Shown piece after piece: positions 43,852 to 52,836 of a DNA stretch of 64,000 nucleotides. The notes beneath the pieces were generated by a model. That model did not search any database and was not told the DNA's origin. It saw only the letters and a program-made list of their open reading frames with translations. Source of the stretch: an uncultured Spartobacteria bacterium (GTDB taxonomy: Bacteria; Verrucomicrobiota; Verrucomicrobiia; Chthoniobacterales; JAATET01); the NCBI GenBank assembly GCA_938011325.1, contig CALLUD010000006.1, positions 558,001 to 622,000 on the forward strand. Direction: 5' to 3'. The position numbers and the translations under genes are program-made. Positions within the stretch are counted from its first letter, which is position 1. Each line of letters begins with the position of its first letter.

Positions 43852-44880
43852 TTACTTGTAGGAGGCCTGCGAACCCTTGATGTTCCGCTTCTTGATCCAC
43901 GGCATCAGGCTGCGGAGGCGTTCGCCCGTCTTCTCGATCGGGTGTTTCTCGCCGGCCTTGAGAAGCGCGTTGTAGGTCTTGTAGCCGCTCTCGTATTCCT
44001 TCACCCAACCCTTGGCAAACTTGCCGGTCTGGATGTCCTTGAGCGCCTGTTTCATCCGCTTCTTCACGCTGGCGTCGATGATCTTCGGCCCGACGGTCAC
44101 GTCACCCCACTTCGCCGTCTCGGAAATGGAGAACCGCATGCCCGCGATGCCCGACTCGTTCATCAAGTCAACGATGAGCTTCAACTCGTGCAGGCACTCG
44201 AAATAGGCCATCTCGGGCGAATACCCCGCCTCGACGAGGGTCTCGAATCCCGCCTGCACCAGCGCGCTGGCGCCACCGCAAAGAACGGCCTGCTCGCCAA
44301 AGAGATCGGTCTCCGTCTCCTCCTTGAAGGTGGTCTCAATCACGCCGCCACGCGTGCCGCCCACGCCCTTCGCCCAGGCAAGCGCGACCTTCTTCGCCTG
44401 CTTGCTCGGGTTCTGGTAGATGGCAATCAGCGCCGGAACGCCTTTGCCCTCGGTGAACTGCCGGCGCACGATGTGGCCCGGGCCTTTCGGCGCGACCATG
44501 ATCACGTCGACGTCCTTCGGCGGAACGATCGTCTTGAAGTGAATCGCGAAGCCGTGGCTGAAGAGCAGCGTCTTGCCCTTCGTGAGATGCGGCTCGATGT
44601 CCTTTTTGTAGACGGCCGGAATCTTCGTATCGGGCACCGCGACAAAAATCACATCCGCAGCCTTCACCGCTTCGGCGGTGTCGAGCACCTTGAAGCCGTA
44701 ATCCTCGGCAACCTTGCGGCTCTTCGATTTCGGATACAGGCCGATGATGACCTTGACGCCGCTGTCCTTGAGATTGAGCGCGTGGGCGTGGCCTTGGGAG
44801 CCGAAGCCGATCACGGCACAGGTCTTGCCTTTGAGGACTTTCAGATCGGCATCTTTGTCGGTGTAGATTTTGGCGGGCAT
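43852..44880 (-). CDS. ilvC: Ketol-acid reductoisomerase
   Basis: IlvC converts acetohydroxy acids to dihydroxy acids in branched-chain amino acid synthesis. The 342-residue protein starts MPAKIYTDKDADLKVLKG, with NAD(P)-binding GFGSQGHAHALNLKDSG, then GVIETTFKEETETDLFGEQAVLCGG carrying the acidic metal ligands. The open frame extends to 45066 but only overlaps ilvN; ATG 44880 is standard. It lies 17 bases after ilvN. Confidence 0.95.
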   Translation of the reverse strand: MPAKIYTDKDADLKVLKGKTCAVIGFGSQGHAHALNLKDSGVKVIIGLYPKSKSRKVAEDYGFKVLDTAEAVKAADVIFVAVPDTKIPAVYKKDIEPHLTKGKTLLFSHGFAIHFKTIVPPKDVDVIMVAPKGPGHIVRRQFTEGKGVPALIAIYQNPSKQAKKVALAWAKGVGGTRGGVIETTFKEETETDLFGEQAVLCGGASALVQAGFETLVEAGYSPEMAYFECLHELKLIVDLMNESGIAGMRFSISETAKWGDVTVGPKIIDASVKKRMKQALKDIQTGKFAKGWVKEYESGYKTYNALLKAGEKHPIEKTGERLRSLMPWIKKRNIKGSQASYK

Positions 44881-44897
44881 TGTCTTGGATTCTGAAA

Positions 44898-45377
44898 TTA
44901 CTTGTTGCTGCGGGAGAGCGCGACCTTGCCGGTGCGCGTGATGTCGAGGATTCCGAACCGCTCCATGAGGAGCAGGAACTTGCTGATCTTCCCTTCCGTG
45001 CCGGTGACCTCGATCGACACCCGCTCGGGCTGCACGTCGATGATCTTGGCGCGGAAAATGTCGCAAATCTGCATCACCTCGGCGCGAGTCTGGGAGTCCG
45101 CCTTCACTCGCATCAGCACGAGCTCGCGGTCCACGTAGTCCTCGTCGGCAAAGTCCTCCACGTCGATCACCTCGACCAGCTTGTCGAGCTGCTTGGTGAC
45201 CTGCTCGAGCACCTTGTCGTCGCCTCGGACGACGATCGTCATGCGCGAAGTCGTGGGGTCGAGGGTCGGGCCGACATTGAGGCTGTCGATGTTGAACCCG
45301 CGCCCGCTGAACATGCCGGCCACACGGGCCAGCACACCGAATTTGTTTTCAACGAGAACCGATAGAGTATGGCGCAT
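44898..45377 (-). CDS. ilvN: Acetolactate synthase small (regulatory) subunit
   Basis: The 159-residue protein has an ACT domain at the start (HTLSVLVENKFGVLARVAGMFSGRGFNIDSLNV) and the C-terminal regulatory half. It modulates acetohydroxyacid synthase, usually for valine feedback. The large subunit ilvB is not in the window, whereas ilvC follows. ATG 45377 is clear. Confidence 0.93.
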   Translation of the reverse strand: MRHTLSVLVENKFGVLARVAGMFSGRGFNIDSLNVGPTLDPTTSRMTIVVRGDDKVLEQVTKQLDKLVEVIDVEDFADEDYVDRELVLMRVKADSQTRAEVMQICDIFRAKIIDVQPERVSIEVTGTEGKISKFLLLMERFGILDITRTGKVALSRSNK

Positions 45378-45456
45378 GGCGTGTCAGGAACCGTCGAGAC
45401 TGAGGAGAAAGAATCCCTTCGTCAAACGGTTTCTCGGCCCGTAGATTCCAACCCCT

Positions 45457-46059
45457 ATGCAACTGGATCTGCCGGAGCACCCGTTCAAGGCCTACATTTT
45501 CGATTGCGACGGAACCATCGCCGACACCATGCCGCTCCATTTTCGGGCCTGGACGCGCGCCATGAATGAGCTCGGCGGCCAGTTTCCCGAGGACCTTTTC
45601 TATGCATGGGGCGGCACACCCTCGAAGGTCATTATCGAGCAGCTGAATGAAAAATTCGGCACGAACCTCGACCCGGAGACAGCGTCGAAGATCAAGGAAC
45701 AGTATTTCCTCGAGCTGATTCCCGAGGTGCTTCCGGTCGAGCCGGTCGTCGCGCTCGTGAAGCAGTTTCACGGGACGGCGCCAATGGCCGTCGCCAGCGG
45801 CGGGCATCGCGAGATCGTGCTGAAGACGCTCGATGCGCTCGGTTTGAGCCAGTTTTTCGAGACGGTCGTGGCCATGGAGGATGTCCCGCGCGGCAAACCG
45901 TCGCCGGACCCGTTTCTCGAAGCCGCCCGCCGGATGGGCGTGGAACCGGAAAGCTGCCTGGTCTTCGAGGACGGCCCCCTCGGCATCGAGGCGGCCAAAG
46001 CCGCCGGAATGCGCTACGTCCTCGTGCCGACAGCTGCGGCGCAGAAAGGGACGGTCTGA
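45457..46059 (+). CDS. HAD-superfamily phosphatase, beta-phosphoglucomutase-like
   Basis: The 200-residue protein has HAD motif I (FDCDGTIADTM, two aspartates), a cap domain from about residue 20 to 85, motif II serine in AVASGGHRE, motif III lysine in RGKPSPDPF and motif IV in VFEDGPLGIEAA. It resembles YqaB/beta-phosphoglucomutase enzymes acting on small sugar phosphates. The substrate is unknown. It is divergent from ilvN and precedes sodC. Confidence 0.85.
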   Translation: MQLDLPEHPFKAYIFDCDGTIADTMPLHFRAWTRAMNELGGQFPEDLFYAWGGTPSKVIIEQLNEKFGTNLDPETASKIKEQYFLELIPEVLPVEPVVALVKQFHGTAPMAVASGGHREIVLKTLDALGLSQFFETVVAMEDVPRGKPSPDPFLEAARRMGVEPESCLVFEDGPLGIEAAKAAGMRYVLVPTAAAQKGTV

Positions 46060-46095
46060 CTTGCACCCATGGCTGATCCGCGTTGCAATCTTGCA

Positions 46096-46113
46096 CGCGA
46101 CCTCATGGTCGCG
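46096..46113 (+). other. Hairpin upstream of sodC
   Basis: CGCGACC and GGTCGCG form a perfect 7-pair stem around TCAT, 17 bases before the sodC start. It may end the HAD-phosphatase transcript or regulate sodC translation; no U-tract follows. Confidence 0.45.
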
Positions 46114-46129
46114 AACGTAACCCCTTGAT

Positions 46130-46696
46130 ATGAAGACTCCAAAAAAATCCTCTCTCTTCCAGTTTCTCGCGATCCTCGCCACCGGCACGTTGCTGGTCGC
46201 TCCGGGGGTTTCCCGTGCCGATGACGACGAGCCGAAGGCGTTGATCGCCATCCTCATGCCGACCGAAGGCAGCAAAGTGACCGGCACGGTAACGTTCACC
46301 GAAATCGGTGATGACAAGGTCAAGGTCGAGGCTCATGTCGAAGGGCTCGAGCCCAACTCGAAGCATGGGTTCCACGTTCACGAGTTTGGCGATCTTTCGT
46401 CGCCCGACGGCTCCGCCGCCGGCAGCCACTTCAATCCCGAAAAACACGATCACGCGCTTCCCACCACGGAGGTCCGTCACGTGGGTGATCTCGGAAATCT
46501 CGAGGCCAACGACCAGGGCGTCGCCCACTACACGATCACGGTGGACAACATGTCGCTCACCGATGACGACAACGCGATCATCGGCCGCGGCCTCATTGTT
46601 CACGAGAAAGCTGACGACGGCAGCCAGCCCGTCGGCAACGCCGGTGCCCGCATTGCACAGGGAGTCATTGGGGTGAAGAACCCCGGCAAGAAATAG
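46130..46696 (+). CDS. sodC: Copper/zinc superoxide dismutase lacking disulfide cysteines
   Basis: SodC dismutates superoxide outside the cytoplasm. A signal peptide (residues 1-30) precedes the domain. All metal ligands align: H82 and H84 (HGFHVHEFGD), H100, H108, H117, D120 and H158 (GLIVHEK), and the active-site arginine R174. The two cysteines that form the conserved intrasubunit disulfide are absent (loop DLSSPDGSAAG, and GARIAQGVIG in place of GARLACGVI); the whole protein has no cysteine. It is probably active but less oxidation-dependent for folding. Confidence 0.88.
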   Translation: MKTPKKSSLFQFLAILATGTLLVAPGVSRADDDEPKALIAILMPTEGSKVTGTVTFTEIGDDKVKVEAHVEGLEPNSKHGFHVHEFGDLSSPDGSAAGSHFNPEKHDHALPTTEVRHVGDLGNLEANDQGVAHYTITVDNMSLTDDDNAIIGRGLIVHEKADDGSQPVGNAGARIAQGVIGVKNPGKK

Positions 46697-46721
46697 GCGC
46701 ATTTGCCATCTCTGAAGAGAA

Positions 46722-46743
46722 ACGGCGGCTTCACGGCCGCCGT
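46722..46743 (+). terminator. Terminator after sodC
   Basis: ACGGCGGC and GCCGCCGT pair over 8 bases around a 6-base loop, followed by ATTCTTTTG. It is 26 bases after the stop, before the convergent cysteine desulfurase. Confidence 0.7.
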
Positions 46744-46771
46744 ATTCTTTTGAGATCGCCTCGGCGACCGT

Positions 46772-47941
46772 TCAGGAGACCAGCACCGGACCGCCGACCG
46801 GCGACAGGTTGCGCAGCTTGTCGATGACGGCGGGAACGATCTCCAGCGCCGCGTCGATGTCGGCGTCCGTGTTGAAGCGGCCAAACGAGAAACGCAGGCT
46901 TGCCCGTGCCCGCTCGTTCGAGAAGCCCATCGCCTTCAACACATGCGAAGGATGCACGGAACCGCTCGTGCAGGCCGAGCCCGCGGAACAGCAAACGCCC
47001 CGGTCGTCGAGCAGCATGAGCGCCCCCTCGGCCTCGATCCCTTCGAAGCTGAGATTCGTGGTATTCGGCAGGCGGTTGACCCGGTCTCCGTTCACCTCCA
47101 CGTTCGGAACGCGCTCGAGAATTCCCGTTTCAAACCGGTCACGCAACGCCCGGACCCGCGTCTGCTCCTCGGCCATGTGCTCCGCGGCAATCTGCGCCGC
47201 CTTTCCGAGGCCGACGATCGACGCGACGTTCTGCGTGCCTCCCCGCCGCGCGCCTTCCTGACTCCCGCGCAACCACGGGGTGAACCGCACGCGCTTGTTC
47301 ACGTAGAGCACGCCGACGCCCTTCGGACAGTGCAGCTTGTGGCCGGAGACGGACGCGAAATGAATCCCCGATCCCTCCAGCGAGATCGGCAGCTTGCCGA
47401 CCGCCTGCACCGCGTCGCAGTGAAACAAAACCTTCTTCTCGCGACAGATCTCCGCCACGCGCTCGACCGGGAACAGCACGCCGGTCTCGTTGTTCGCCCA
47501 AAGCAGGCTCACCACCGCCGTGTCGGGCCGGATCGCCTTTTCCAGTTTCTCGAGATCCAGCTGCCCGGTCGCATCAACCGGCAACCACGTCACCTCATAC
47601 CCGCGGCGGGCGAGGTGCTCGCACAGCTTCATCGTCGCGCTGTGCTCGACGCCGCTCGTGATGATGTGGGTGCGGTCGGGGTCCGTCGCCACGGCGGATT
47701 GAATGGCCGTATTGATCGATTCCGATCCGCAGCTCGTGAAAACGATTTCGGAGGGATCACACGCGAGCAACCCGGCCACCCGCTCCCGGGCCTGCTCGAC
47801 CGCCTCGCGGGCTTTCTTTCCAAGCCCGTAGGCGCTCGACGGATTGCCATAATGCTCGCGCAGCCACGGCAACATCTCGTCAACAACCGCCGGGTCCACC
47901 TGGGTTGTTGCATTGTTATCGAGATAGATGACGTCGCTCAT
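46772..47941 (-). CDS. Cysteine desulfurase (NifS/IscS-like)
   Basis: The 389-residue enzyme releases sulfur from cysteine onto a catalytic cysteine for iron-sulfur cluster or thio-modification. Sequence landmarks include YLDNNATTQVDPAV, the pyridoxal lysine K202 in SGHKLHCPKGVG, and the active cysteine C324 in CSAGSACTSG. Its length is as expected for IscS/NifS. No scaffold protein such as IscU is adjacent, so the pathway cannot be fixed. It is divergent from the cupin gene. Confidence 0.9.
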   Translation of the reverse strand: MSDVIYLDNNATTQVDPAVVDEMLPWLREHYGNPSSAYGLGKKAREAVEQARERVAGLLACDPSEIVFTSCGSESINTAIQSAVATDPDRTHIITSGVEHSATMKLCEHLARRGYEVTWLPVDATGQLDLEKLEKAIRPDTAVVSLLWANNETGVLFPVERVAEICREKKVLFHCDAVQAVGKLPISLEGSGIHFASVSGHKLHCPKGVGVLYVNKRVRFTPWLRGSQEGARRGGTQNVASIVGLGKAAQIAAEHMAEEQTRVRALRDRFETGILERVPNVEVNGDRVNRLPNTTNLSFEGIEAEGALMLLDDRGVCCSAGSACTSGSVHPSHVLKAMGFSNERARASLRFSFGRFNTDADIDAALEIVPAVIDKLRNLSPVGGPVLVS

Positions 47942-48050
47942 TGGGTGAACCTTCTACCATACGGAAGACCGCCCCGCCCTGGCAATAGCGCGTCATAGCA
48001 GGTCGCAAATCGCATTGTCGCCCGCGTGCTGATCGGGCATTGATGGCCGG

Positions 48051-48791
48051 ATGGATGACTTGTGGCGCGGAATCTCCGAAGAGACACGGAAACGGCTCAC
48101 GCAGCGTGATTACATGGCGGAGTCGGTCGAGACCCGCATCGCGACAACCGGCATGGAAGGTGGCCAGGCCCTTTCCGTCGAGGCGGCCCTGCGTTCCGCC
48201 GGGGTGTGGATTCCGGGCGTGGAGCTGTTTCACCGCGTCATTCACGCCCAGCGCGGCCGGGGAATGTTCGGGGAATTCGGCCGGAGCGGCGAGGGCGTGC
48301 TCGGGCGCATCGGGTTCTGGCCAAAACAGTGGGCGAGCGCGCGAATGTTTGGCTCCACCGGGAAGGGGTTCCACATTCACCCGCCGTTCATCCCGGAGGG
48401 CGAGGATCCGGCTGCGTGGTTCGCGAAACTGTTTCCCTCGAATCCGGAGGATGAGGATTTTTCGCTGCGTCCCTACGATCTCGAACAGTGGGACGTAATG
48501 TTCGTCGTGGAGGGGCGCGTGGAAATGCTCCTGATTGACGAACGTGCCGGCATGCCCCGGCGTCGCATGCGGTTTACGATCGAAGGCGACGAGCATCGCG
48601 GGCCGAACACGATTGGCGTGGTGATTCCCCCCGGCGTCGCGCATGCGATGCGCACCGAGGGTGCGGCCGATGCGATCATGGTTTACGGCACGTCCACGAC
48701 CTTCCGTCCGGAGTTTGAAGGGCGCATCGCGTCCGCGGTCGAGTCCTTCGCGCTGCCTGCGGACTGGGAGGCGGAGTGGTCACGGGAGTAG
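48051..48791 (+). CDS. RmlC-like cupin protein (possible sugar epimerase)
   Basis: The 246-residue protein has a jelly-roll cupin with FHIHPPFIPEGEDPAAWF, DVMFVVEGRVEMLLIDERAG and VIPPGVAHAMRTEGAADAIMVYG. These follow the order of dTDP-4-dehydrorhamnose 3,5-epimerase motifs (RGFHYHPP, VVEGRVL, PPGVAHG), though with a longer N-terminal part. I infer a sugar-nucleotide epimerase or a relative. It runs into the convergent rmlA with 12 overlapping bases. No rmlB or rmlD is present. Confidence 0.55.
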   Translation: MDDLWRGISEETRKRLTQRDYMAESVETRIATTGMEGGQALSVEAALRSAGVWIPGVELFHRVIHAQRGRGMFGEFGRSGEGVLGRIGFWPKQWASARMFGSTGKGFHIHPPFIPEGEDPAAWFAKLFPSNPEDEDFSLRPYDLEQWDVMFVVEGRVEMLLIDERAGMPRRRMRFTIEGDEHRGPNTIGVVIPPGVAHAMRTEGAADAIMVYGTSTTFRPEFEGRIASAVESFALPADWEAEWSRE

Positions 48792-49664
48792 CCCGAGGCG
48801 CTCGCTCGCGACCGTCTCGAGATAGGCCCTGTAGTCGTTCTTCGGCAGGCCTGCCGCGAGAGCCTCGAGAGCCGCGCGATCGATGAAATTCATCTCGTAG
48901 GCAATCTCTTCGATGCACGCCACCTTCACGCCCTGCCGGTGCTCGAGGGTCGCGATGTAATTGCTCGCCTCGAGCAGGCTCGACGGCGTCCCGGTGTCCA
49001 GCCAAGCCACGCCGCGACCAATCGGCTCCACCTTCAACTGCCCCTCGGCCATGTAGCGCTTGTTGATGTCCGTGATCTCGAGCTCGCCGCGTGCGGAGGG
49101 CTTCAGCTCCCGCGCGAACGACACGATGCGCTCGTCGTAAACATACAGCCCGGGCACCGCATAATGGCTCTTCGGCTTCGCCGGCTTTTCCTCGATGCTC
49201 AGCGCTCGGCCGTCCGCATCGAACTCGATCACGCCATAGCGCTGCGGATCACTTACCGGACACGCAAAAATGCACGCCCCGCTCTCCAGCGCGAGCGCGC
49301 GCCGGAAAAAGTCGAGCTTCCCGTGGAAAATGTTGTCCCCGAGCACGAGGGCCGCGCCGGCGCCATCGAGAAATTTCTCGCCGATCAGAAATGCCTGCGC
49401 GATGCCCTCGGGCTTCGGCTGCTCGGCGTATTCGATGCGGAGACCGAGCGATTTCCCGTCGCCGAAAAGGCCGCGAATCATGGGCAGGTCTTTCGGCGTG
49501 GAAATGATGAGAATTTCGCGAATCCCGCCGAGCATCAGCACCGACAACGGGTAGTAGATCATCGGCTTGTCGTAAACCGGCAGCAGCTGCTTGCACACGA
49601 TGCGCGTAAGCGGGTCGAGCCGACTGCCGGCGCCGCCGGCGAGGAGAATTCCTTTTCGTTCCAT
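48780..49664 (-). CDS. rmlA: Glucose-1-phosphate thymidylyltransferase
   Basis: RmlA makes dTDP-glucose for rhamnose and other deoxysugars. Motifs are clear: GILLAGGAGSRLDPLTRIVCKQ, PVYDKPMIYYPLSVLMLGGI, ALVLGDNIFHG and IEEKPAKPKSHYAVPGLYVYD. At 294 residues it has the normal length. Its ATG 49664 overlaps the preceding gene's stop by one base. The rest of the dTDP-rhamnose pathway is not in the window. Confidence 0.92.
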   Translation of the reverse strand: MERKGILLAGGAGSRLDPLTRIVCKQLLPVYDKPMIYYPLSVLMLGGIREILIISTPKDLPMIRGLFGDGKSLGLRIEYAEQPKPEGIAQAFLIGEKFLDGAGAALVLGDNIFHGKLDFFRRALALESGACIFACPVSDPQRYGVIEFDADGRALSIEEKPAKPKSHYAVPGLYVYDERIVSFARELKPSARGELEITDINKRYMAEGQLKVEPIGRGVAWLDTGTPSSLLEASNYIATLEHRQGVKVACIEEIAYEMNFIDRAALEALAAGLPKNDYRAYLETVASERLGLLP

Positions 49665-51547
49665 CAGATCTGCTGGGGGAGTTTGTCGGGCCGCACGAAG
49701 ATCTCGTTCCCGCCGAAATCCTGATCTTCGCCCACGCGCCGGTAGTTCTCGCGAATGAAGTCATACAACGGCGCGGCCCAGTTTCGAAAGCGCGACTCTT
49801 CGGTGCCGTTGATGTCCCGCTGGTCGATCACGATCACCGCGGGACGCTTCGTCTGAATGTCGGCTATCGCGTTCTCGAAGAAGTTTTTCGGCATCGCGGC
49901 GTTGTCCACGTAGAGATTGTAGAGGTAGGAGCGCCGATTCGTCATGAAGTTGATCGTCGGCGAATAGGGGAACGTCACCACCCACTCGTCCGGCTCGGAA
50001 TACCGCACGATCGTGTCGTAAAGTCCCTGGAAACGCGGCTGCTCACGCCGACGGACCAGCACGCGCACGCCATTGTCGGCGACCACTTCGTAGCTCCGCT
50101 TGCGTGCCGCCTCGATCGTGCCGGCGGATTCCTTCGTGTAGGAGTGGTAGAAGAAGAGCCCTTCCTGCGTCCCGCAGAGGCCCACAAACAACACACAGGG
50201 CACGCCTACCGCCACGGATCGTGATCGAATCGTGCGCCCGATCGCATAAAACGAGGCGCAGGCCATCGCCACCGCAAAGGGAATCATGAACTCGCTCAAG
50301 TGCGGCGTGTCGGGCCGGAAGAAGAAATACTGCGGGAAGATGGTCAGCGCGGCCCCGAGCGTGACGAGCGATACGAGTGCGGGTTCCTTCAGCGCGGCTT
50401 TGCGAAGAATGATGGCCAGCAGCAACGCAGGGCCGGCGACCACGATGATGAGCGCCGCAATCAGCACGGGCAGATGCAGAATGATCACAAACGCCGCGTC
50501 GTAGAAACTCTCCTGCTTGAACAAATCCGACAGCGTCTTCCGCGGCCGGGTGCCCGCCTCCGCCGCCTTGCGCGCCTCGATCTCCCTTTGGCGCTCGATC
50601 TCCGCGAGATTTCTCTTGGTGTTCTGAATGCGAATGATGCCGTCTCTCCGTGAAGCGGGCGTCGTCACAAAGCGGGTCGACGAGGGCGCGTTCTCAACCG
50701 CCGAGACCTTCGATCCCTCCCAGAGAATCTTTTTCAACATCGTCGGATACTGCTCGACGAATGCCGCCTCATATCCGTGGTTCCGCGCGTGCAGATAAAA
50801 CGGCAGGTGAATCGCGAGAAGACACGCCACGCAGAGCCCCACGCCGGCCGTGACCCGTGCGCTCCGGCGAAGAAATTCCCCCCGCACCGCAAAGGGATAA
50901 AGCACCGCCAGTCCCGCGTAGATGACCGTGAAGAAAATCCCGACATCGATGCGCACCAGATACGTCGCGCCCAGCACGAACCCCGCAACGGCAAATCGAA
51001 CCCATCTCACCGCAACGTGCCGCGCGTCCCACACAAACGCGTGCAGCAGCGCCCACGCATTCAGCACCGGCAGCAGGCCCATGTAGTTGCGGAAGATCAT
51101 TCCGGGAATCGTTGCAAGCAGCAGTCCGACTCCAACAGCCAGCCAGCCCTGACCCGTCGCGCGACGCACGATCAGAAACCCCAACACGGCCGACAGCGTG
51201 CAGAGCGCGAAGAAGTAAATCCGCAGCGCGATGTAATTCGGTCCCGTGATCTCGAAGAGCCACACCACCGGCCAGAACCACAGGACGTTGTAGCCCAGAT
51301 AGGTGTCCAGGATCGGCCGCTGCCCTTCCATCATTCGCATCGCGATGATCGCCGTCGTGCCGCCCTCACCGCCGAGGTTCAGATCCGACCGGTAATACTG
51401 CCCGTAGTAGCAGACGGCGAAGATCACCAGCAGGAGCGGTCCCCATCTCCGCAGCAGAGCATCGAGTTTTGCCCAAAACTCCGGCTGCCGGATCGACGTG
51501 AAAACGCGATTTTCTCCCTTGGACGTGCGATCAACAGACTCGGCCAT
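49664..51547 (-). CDS. Large polytopic membrane protein, probable GT-C glycosyltransferase
   Basis: The 627-residue protein has about ten to twelve membrane helices. The loop after the first helix holds an acidic residue (YYGQYYRSDLNLGGEGGTTA) and then AIIAMRMMEGQRPILDTYLG, in the style of GT-C enzymes. A soluble domain of about 160 residues closes the protein and includes FPYSPTINFMTNRRSYLYNLY. I infer a lipid-linked sugar transferase, possibly for the dTDP-sugars of the downstream rmlA. ATG 51547 is chosen because the frame beyond it lacks sense. Confidence 0.6.
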   Translation of the reverse strand: MAESVDRTSKGENRVFTSIRQPEFWAKLDALLRRWGPLLLVIFAVCYYGQYYRSDLNLGGEGGTTAIIAMRMMEGQRPILDTYLGYNVLWFWPVVWLFEITGPNYIALRIYFFALCTLSAVLGFLIVRRATGQGWLAVGVGLLLATIPGMIFRNYMGLLPVLNAWALLHAFVWDARHVAVRWVRFAVAGFVLGATYLVRIDVGIFFTVIYAGLAVLYPFAVRGEFLRRSARVTAGVGLCVACLLAIHLPFYLHARNHGYEAAFVEQYPTMLKKILWEGSKVSAVENAPSSTRFVTTPASRRDGIIRIQNTKRNLAEIERQREIEARKAAEAGTRPRKTLSDLFKQESFYDAAFVIILHLPVLIAALIIVVAGPALLLAIILRKAALKEPALVSLVTLGAALTIFPQYFFFRPDTPHLSEFMIPFAVAMACASFYAIGRTIRSRSVAVGVPCVLFVGLCGTQEGLFFYHSYTKESAGTIEAARKRSYEVVADNGVRVLVRRREQPRFQGLYDTIVRYSEPDEWVVTFPYSPTINFMTNRRSYLYNLYVDNAAMPKNFFENAIADIQTKRPAVIVIDQRDINGTEESRFRNWAAPLYDFIRENYRRVGEDQDFGGNEIFVRPDKLPQQI

Positions 51548-51675
51548 GAACGCACGAGCTAACGCCGCTCGACGCATCGGGTTCAAATCAAATCGAAGAC
51601 CTTGCCAGCCCGCGTTTCCGGTGCGACGCTGTCGTTCGCTACGCATCGAACGACAAACCCTCACTCTCCTCTCCC

Positions 51676-52836
51676 ATGACCATCGCCGAGCAAGCCGCCG
51701 CACGCACCTATCCGCCGTTCAGCCTTTCCGCTCTGATCAAAGGGACCTTTGCGCCCAAGCCCGGGCAGAAAATCTGCATTCTCATTGATCTCGACGACCC
51801 GCGCGACGTCGTCGACTTCAAGTTCCTCGAGAATCCCGACTACTCGATCCAGCGCAACGCCTACGAACACTTCCACCGCGGATTGCAGGATGGCGTGCTC
51901 GACGAGCTTCAACTCAAGGGCGGCGACCTGATCGCCTACAAGATCACCGGGGGAAGCAACCTCGATCTTCCCGACTTCGCCGTCGCATCCGACGGTCGCG
52001 AGCTGAGTCTCGAGAAGGATGTTTATCCGAACTACGACATCATCCTTTGCATCTCGACCTATTCGGCGACGGCGCCACTCACCGCCTTCGCGAAGCAATA
52101 TCGCTTCCGCGGCGCCACACTGCACGGGCTGAACCAGATCATTCTCACGACCGGCCTCGCGGTTGACTACGACGAGGTGAGCCGAAAGGGCGAGCAGCTC
52201 CGCCTGGGCATGACCCGTGCCGATTGGGTGGAAATCGACTTCGATTGCCTCGGCCAGAAGTTCACGCTGCATCTCGATCTCGGCAAACAGGAGGCGCAGA
52301 AGAGCCATGGTCTCTGCCGCGGCGAGGAACCCGATGTCGCAAATCTCCCGGCCGGCGAGATCTACTACGTGCCAACGGGCGCGAGCGGCGCGTTTCCGAT
52401 GAAATACGAGGACGGCACGATCGGAATCATGCACGTGGCCGATGGCCGCGTGCAGAAGGCCGAGCTGCTTCAGGGCAACGCCGAGACGATCGCCGCACAC
52501 AACGCGAAGCTCGAGAGCGATCCCGCCACGGGAATCATTGGCGAACTCGGTTTCGGCACGCAGGTATTGCCGGTTTCCGGCCGCGACATTCAGGACGAAA
52601 AGATTCTGGGAACCATTCACGTCGCCACGGGGCGCGATGACCATCTCGGCGGCCACGTCACTCCCGACAAATTCATCCACGCCGAAAACGCGACACACGA
52701 CGACATCCTGTTCGCGCCGCACAAGACGCCGGAGATCAATGTCGTGCAGGCGCGCATGCTTCGAGACGGTGAAGTGAAGGTGCTCATCGAAAGCTACGAG
52801 CCCTCGGATTACATGACCGGCCTCATCGCCGAGTGA
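51676..52836 (+). CDS. M29-like metallopeptidase (aminopeptidase family)
   Basis: The 386-residue protein resembles M29 aminopeptidases (AmpS/AmpT): a Rossmann-like N-terminal half, then a metal site. In order, E228 in NLPAGEIYYVP, E290 in IGELGFGTQVLP, H315 in EKILGTIHVATG, and H341/D343 in NATHDDILF match the spacing of the E-E-H-H-D ligands of M29 enzymes. Such enzymes cleave N-terminal residues with two metals. The ATG at 51676 follows the terminus of a divergent gene. It is translationally coupled through a GTGA to the next gene. The substrate is unknown. Confidence 0.65.
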   Translation: MTIAEQAAARTYPPFSLSALIKGTFAPKPGQKICILIDLDDPRDVVDFKFLENPDYSIQRNAYEHFHRGLQDGVLDELQLKGGDLIAYKITGGSNLDLPDFAVASDGRELSLEKDVYPNYDIILCISTYSATAPLTAFAKQYRFRGATLHGLNQIILTTGLAVDYDEVSRKGEQLRLGMTRADWVEIDFDCLGQKFTLHLDLGKQEAQKSHGLCRGEEPDVANLPAGEIYYVPTGASGAFPMKYEDGTIGIMHVADGRVQKAELLQGNAETIAAHNAKLESDPATGIIGELGFGTQVLPVSGRDIQDEKILGTIHVATGRDDHLGGHVTPDKFIHAENATHDDILFAPHKTPEINVVQARMLRDGEVKVLIESYEPSDYMTGLIAE

